NCBI GenBank assembly: GCA_034435395.1
Contig: DAOTXK010000076.1
Location: 1 to 18,295, forward strand
Origin: DAOTXK01 sp034435395
Lineage (GTDB): Bacteria; Chloroflexota; Anaerolineae; Aggregatilineales; Ch27
Direction of reading: 5' to 3'
Length of the DNA stretch: 18,295 nt
Part shown: piece by piece, positions 13,047-18,295 of the stretch
Layout: every line of letters begins with the position of its first letter
Numbering within the stretch: the first letter of the stretch is position 1
Notes under the pieces: model-generated
Seen by the model: only the letters and a program-made list of their open reading frames with translations
What the model was told of the DNA's origin: nothing
Databases searched by the model: none
Position numbers and translations under genes: made by a program

Positions 13047-14264
13047 ATGACCGACCACGACCCACAACCCACCATGGAAGAACGCCGCGCGGCGCTGGTC
13101 GCGGAGCTGCGGGCCAAAGGCGTCCCGCTCCCGCCGCCCATCGAACACGCCTTTCTGACCGTGCCGCGTCACCTGTTCGTGCCCGGCGTGTATCTGGACG
13201 CCGTGTACCGGGATCAGGTGATCGTCACCAAACGCGACAAAGAAGGCCAGGCGGTCAGTTCGTCCAGCCAACCAGCGATCATGGCGGTGATGCTGGACGC
13301 GCTGGACGTGCGCGCCGGGCATCGCGTGCTGGAGATCGGCACGGGGACCGGCTACAACGCGGCCCTGCTGGCCGAGATCGTCGGCGAGGCCGGTCAGGTG
13401 ACCACCATCGAGCTGGACGACGAGATCGCCGAGGCGGCCAAAGCCCATCTGGAGCGGGCCGGTTATCCGACCATCGCCGTGATCACCGGCGATGGCGCGC
13501 ACGGCTATGCCCCGGCGGCCCCCTACGACCGCATCATGGTCACGGCCAGCGCCTGGGACCTGCCCGCCGCCTGGCGGGAGCAACTGCGGGCGGGCGGCGT
13601 GCTGGTCGTCCCCCTGCGCTTCGAGGGCGTCCAGATCGGCGCGGCTCTGGTCAAACAGGCCGATGGTTCGCTGCGCAGTTCGCGCCTCTTTCCGCTGGGT
13701 TTTGTCCCCTTGCAGGGGGCCGCCGCCCCGCCGACCGCGCAGGTCCAGGTCCCCGCCTCGGCCCTGCGCCTCACCTTTGGCGACAACGAAACCATTGACG
13801 AGGCCGCCGTATACGCCCTGCTCGCCGACCAACACGAATGGGCGCAGCTCCCCCTGGAGTTGAGCCGCTGCAACCTGGGCCTGCTGTGTTATTACCTGCT
13901 GTTCCACGAGCCGGAAACGTACCAGTTCGTCACCTACCAGGTGGACGACGGGCAGACGGCCTTTGGCCTGCAGGGCATCGGCTGGGGCATCCTCAGCCGG
14001 ACCAGCGCCTGCCTGGTCCCCTTCGGCGACGAGCGGGTCGTCCATCTCTACGGCGGCAGCGACGCCTACCTCACCCTGGTCACCATCGCCACCGCCTGGC
14101 AGGAGGCCGGACAGCCGGACCTGGAAAGCGGCCTCCTGCGCCCTCACCTGCACATCGCGCCCGCCGGCCGCCAGCCGTTCCAGCCGCCAGCCGGGTCGGT
14201 GGACGCCATACGGGTTTTCCAGCGCCCGACGCACACCTTCACCCTGTGGCTGGAGCGGGAGTAA
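13047..14264 (+). CDS. PCMT-like (protein-L-isoaspartate type) methyltransferase with long C-terminal extension
   Basis: The protein has 405 aa, about twice the ~210 aa of ordinary PCMT. ATG13047 follows AAGGCG at 13038-13043. Residues about 12-215 hold the methyltransferase: TVPRHLFVPG (38-47), the Ser-rich SSSSQP (72-77) at the substrate loop, SAM motif I VLEIGTGTGYN (94-104), the acidic TTIELDD (119-125), GDGAHG (148-153) and GFVPLQG. The last ~190 residues have short beta-like segments and several Trp (WGILSR, TLVTIATAW, FTLWLERE) and match nothing I recognise. The enzyme may methylate a protein carboxylate (isoaspartate repair or peptide modification). Its position downstream of E1 in the same direction suggests a possible role in the cluster, which is inferred. 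An independent housekeeping repair gene is the alternative. Confidence 0.85.
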   Translation: MTDHDPQPTMEERRAALVAELRAKGVPLPPPIEHAFLTVPRHLFVPGVYLDAVYRDQVIVTKRDKEGQAVSSSSQPAIMAVMLDALDVRAGHRVLEIGTGTGYNAALLAEIVGEAGQVTTIELDDEIAEAAKAHLERAGYPTIAVITGDGAHGYAPAAPYDRIMVTASAWDLPAAWREQLRAGGVLVVPLRFEGVQIGAALVKQADGSLRSSRLFPLGFVPLQGAAAPPTAQVQVPASALRLTFGDNETIDEAAVYALLADQHEWAQLPLELSRCNLGLLCYYLLFHEPETYQFVTYQVDDGQTAFGLQGIGWGILSRTSACLVPFGDERVVHLYGGSDAYLTLVTIATAWQEAGQPDLESGLLRPHLHIAPAGRQPFQPPAGSVDAIRVFQRPTHTFTLWLERE

Positions 14265-14265
14265 C

Positions 14266-14325
14266 GCCCGCCCCTGGGCCGCCCGCCCCTGGGCCGCCCG
14301 CCTTCGGGCCGCCCGCCTTCGGGCC
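14266..14325 (+). repeat. Four tandem 15-bp hairpin units (AABB)
   Basis: The units start at 14266, 14281, 14296 and 14311. The first two are identical (GCCCGCCCCTGGGCC), and so are the last two (GCCCGCCTTCGGGCC). Each unit can fold on itself: GCCC/GGGC in the first type and GCCCG-CCTT-CGGGC (five pairs) in the second. The array begins just after the TAA at 14262-14264 and is followed by a partial copy, a short T run (14343-14347) and the TATAAT box. It may act as a transcription or decay barrier at the 3' end of the cluster. Confidence 0.8.
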
Positions 14326-14350
14326 GCCCTGCCCCATTTCCATTTTTGCC

Positions 14351-14356
14351 TATAAT
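14351..14356 (+). promoter_or_regulatory. TATAAT, candidate -10 for the histidine kinase
   Basis: This is a perfect hexamer 52 bp before ATG14409, in the only AT-richer stretch (14336-14360) of the 144-bp gap 14265-14408. As at 11660, TG lies two bases upstream of it. No -35 is seen because the GC hairpin repeats occupy that area. Confidence 0.5.
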
Positions 14357-14408
14357 TAGAAGCACGCGCTAACGGTCCGGGCTGTGTGGTTGAACCTGCT
14401 GGAAAGCG

Positions 14409-17123
<2,715 letters not shown>

Positions 17124-17124
17124 C

Positions 17125-18295
17125 GTGTTCCCCTGGCTCGCCCGGAGCAACCGCCAGCCGCCCCTCCATCCCCCTCACTCCCCAACTCCCCGCCGCCATC
17201 TGGTCATCGGGATCATGCTGCTCGGCGCTGCTGTCCGCCTGGGGCATCTGCTGGTCATCGACCTCAACCTGCCCTTCCACCTGGGCGGGCTGTTTGCCGA
17301 GTTCGCCACCCAGATCGCCGCCCACCGCTATACCCTGCCGGCGACCATCCCGTTTTATACGCCGGGCGGCATCCCCTTCGCCTATCCGCCGCTGCCCTTT
17401 TACCTGGAAGCGCTGCTGGTCGACGGGCTGGCCCTGCCCAAGTTCGCCGTGGTGAACGCCCTGCCGCCGCTGCTCTCCGCCCTGACCCTGCCCGCCTTCC
17501 ACTGGCTGACTGGCGAACTGGGGTTCCGTGCCCCCGCCCGGCTGGCAGCCCTGCTGGTCTACGCGGTCCTGCCGGGCGCTTTCCTTGAACACCTGGAAGC
17601 GGCCGGGCTGGCGGAGGCGCTGGGCAGCCTGGCCATCATCGTCCTGGCCGCCAGCCTGGCGCGGGCCTGCCGTGAAGATACCTGGCGCAGCCACGCCCTG
17701 GCCGGGCTGGGGCTGGCGCTGGGCGTGCTGGCGTCGCCGGGCAGCGCTTACGCCGGCGGGTTGCTGATCCTGATCGACGCCGGGGCGCGCCTGGCCCGGC
17801 TGGCCCATGCCCGCCTGGGGCGCGACCGGCTCGCTCGTGAGCGGCTCGCAGGCGAGCGGCTCACTCGTGAGCGGCTCGCAAGCGAGCTTGGCGGCCTGGC
17901 GCTGATGCTGGCAGTGGGCGGCGTGGTCGCCAGTCCGTACTGGCTGGCGGTGATCAGCCGGCACGGCGTCCAGGTCTTTTGGGAGCCGTTTGCGGCCCGG
18001 CACCACGCTTACTGGGCGGAGACCATCTGGTACGCGGGCGGATTCCGGGTTTCCGGCATCCCGTCGCTCTACCGCCTGCCGTGGGATGGGCTGCTGCTGG
18101 CGGGCCTGTGTTACGGGCTGGTCAGGCGGCGATGGGCGCTGGCGGCGTGGCTCCTGGCCTTCCTGGCCGTCCCCCAGGAGCGCGGTTGGATCACGCCGAT
18201 CCCCGCCGCGCTGCTGGTCGGGCTGGCCCTCGCCGACCTGGTCGACTGGCGGCGGAACCCGTCCCCTGGCGCGGGCCGACGGCGGCGCGCCGTCG
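17125..18295 (+). CDS. Polytopic membrane protein, GT-C glycosyltransferase-like (3' end missing)
   Basis: The frame is open from GTG17125, one base after the kinase stop, to the window end; ATG17215 is an alternative start. The first ~30 residues after GTG are Pro/Arg/His-rich and then long hydrophobic segments alternate with polar loops. The first outer loop reads HLLVIDLNLPFHLGGLFAEF, then TIPFYTPGGIPFAYPPLPFYLEALL, an aromatic/proline-rich loop with an Asp after the first helix, as seen in GT-C (family 39-like) glycosyltransferases and related YfhO-type proteins. No complete motif set can be checked because the C-terminus is missing. The in-frame 15-bp repeats (RLARE-type units) form an amphipathic cytoplasmic-type loop near residues 235-254. 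The glycosyltransferase role is tentative; the membrane nature is certain. Confidence 0.75.
   Translation, partial: MFPWLARSNRQPPLHPPHSPTPRRHLVIGIMLLGAAVRLGHLLVIDLNLPFHLGGLFAEFATQIAAHRYTLPATIPFYTPGGIPFAYPPLPFYLEALLVDGLALPKFAVVNALPPLLSALTLPAFHWLTGELGFRAPARLAALLVYAVLPGAFLEHLEAAGLAEALGSLAIIVLAASLARACREDTWRSHALAGLGLALGVLASPGSAYAGGLLILIDAGARLARLAHARLGRDRLARERLAGERLTRERLASELGGLALMLAVGGVVASPYWLAVISRHGVQVFWEPFAARHHAYWAETIWYAGGFRVSGIPSLYRLPWDGLLLAGLCYGLVRRRWALAAWLLAFLAVPQERGWITPIPAALLVGLALADLVDWRRNPSPGAGRRRRAV
17827..17886 (+). repeat. Four tandem 15-bp palindromic units inside the membrane protein gene
   Basis: The units start at 17827, 17842, 17857 and 17872: CGGCTCGCTCGTGAG, CGGCTCGCAGGCGAG, CGGCTCACTCGTGAG, CGGCTCGCAAGCGAG. 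Each contains an inner dyad, CTCRC-NN-GYGAG, exact in the last three (for example CTCAC-TC-GTGAG). In the first unit one position is a G/T mismatch. The variants are compensatory: CTCAC goes with GTGAG and CTCGC with GCGAG. In frame they encode RLARE, RLAGE, RLTRE, RLASE. Repeat length and copy number equal those of the array at 14266-14325. Confidence 0.85.

Noticed and set aside
14266..14325. CRISPR array
   Set aside because: The units are 15 bp, directly abutting and without unique spacers, and there are no cas genes.
17528..17767. Short plus-strand open frame inside the last gene
   Set aside because: It is an alternative frame of the polytopic membrane protein, whose own frame is open and hydrophobic throughout.

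Overview
The window is a GC-rich bacterial chromosome segment (roughly two thirds G+C by eye). Almost all third codon positions are G or C, genes are tightly packed, and most starts carry AGGAG-type ribosome binding sites. The gene content resembles Chloroflexota, probably Anaerolineae: small SHOCT-like membrane proteins in series, orphan multi-domain histidine kinases, MNT/HEPN pairs and GT-C-like membrane proteins. That assignment is inferred from style, because no rRNA or taxonomic marker other than rsmA is present.

Layout. (1) 1-1617: three consecutive plus-strand paralogs with an N-terminal SHOCT-like helical domain and a shared C-terminal module; the first is cut by the window edge and the third has lost its membrane segments. 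(2) 1839-2696: an orphan PD-(D/E)XK nuclease-fold protein, convergent with and overlapping the next gene. (3) 5742-2693, minus strand: a two-gene operon of asparagine synthase (asnB) and a family 4 glycosyltransferase, probably for surface polysaccharide or glycoconjugate. (4) 5836-7154: rsmA (ksgA), divergent from asnB, then a small lipoprotein. (5) 7304-9038: two related membrane-anchored proteins of unknown function.

(6) 9247-14264 is the most interesting part. It is a bacterial ubiquitin-like conjugation cluster: an E2-like protein with a visible catalytic Cys; a JAB/JAMM peptidase-like domain fused to a Cys-less E2-like domain; a ThiF/E1-like adenylating enzyme; a small disordered acidic/basic protein; and a PCMT-like methyltransferase with a C-terminal extension of about 190 residues. 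A complete MntA-HepT (MNT/HEPN) toxin-antitoxin pair with its own -10 box sits in the middle, between the JAB and E1 genes. No classical ubiquitin-like modifier ending in Gly-Gly is visible. The JAMM motif has His replaced by Gln at its second metal ligand, and the E1 lacks an obvious catalytic Cys.

(7) 14266-14325 is a four-copy, 15-bp hairpin-forming tandem repeat, followed by a TATAAT box and a large membrane histidine kinase (7TM-like, PAS, PAS, GAF, HisKA, HATPase). (8) From 17125 to the window end is a multi-spanning membrane protein, open at its 3' end. It carries a second four-copy, 15-bp palindromic repeat translated in frame.

No tRNA, rRNA, CRISPR array or insertion sequence was recognised.
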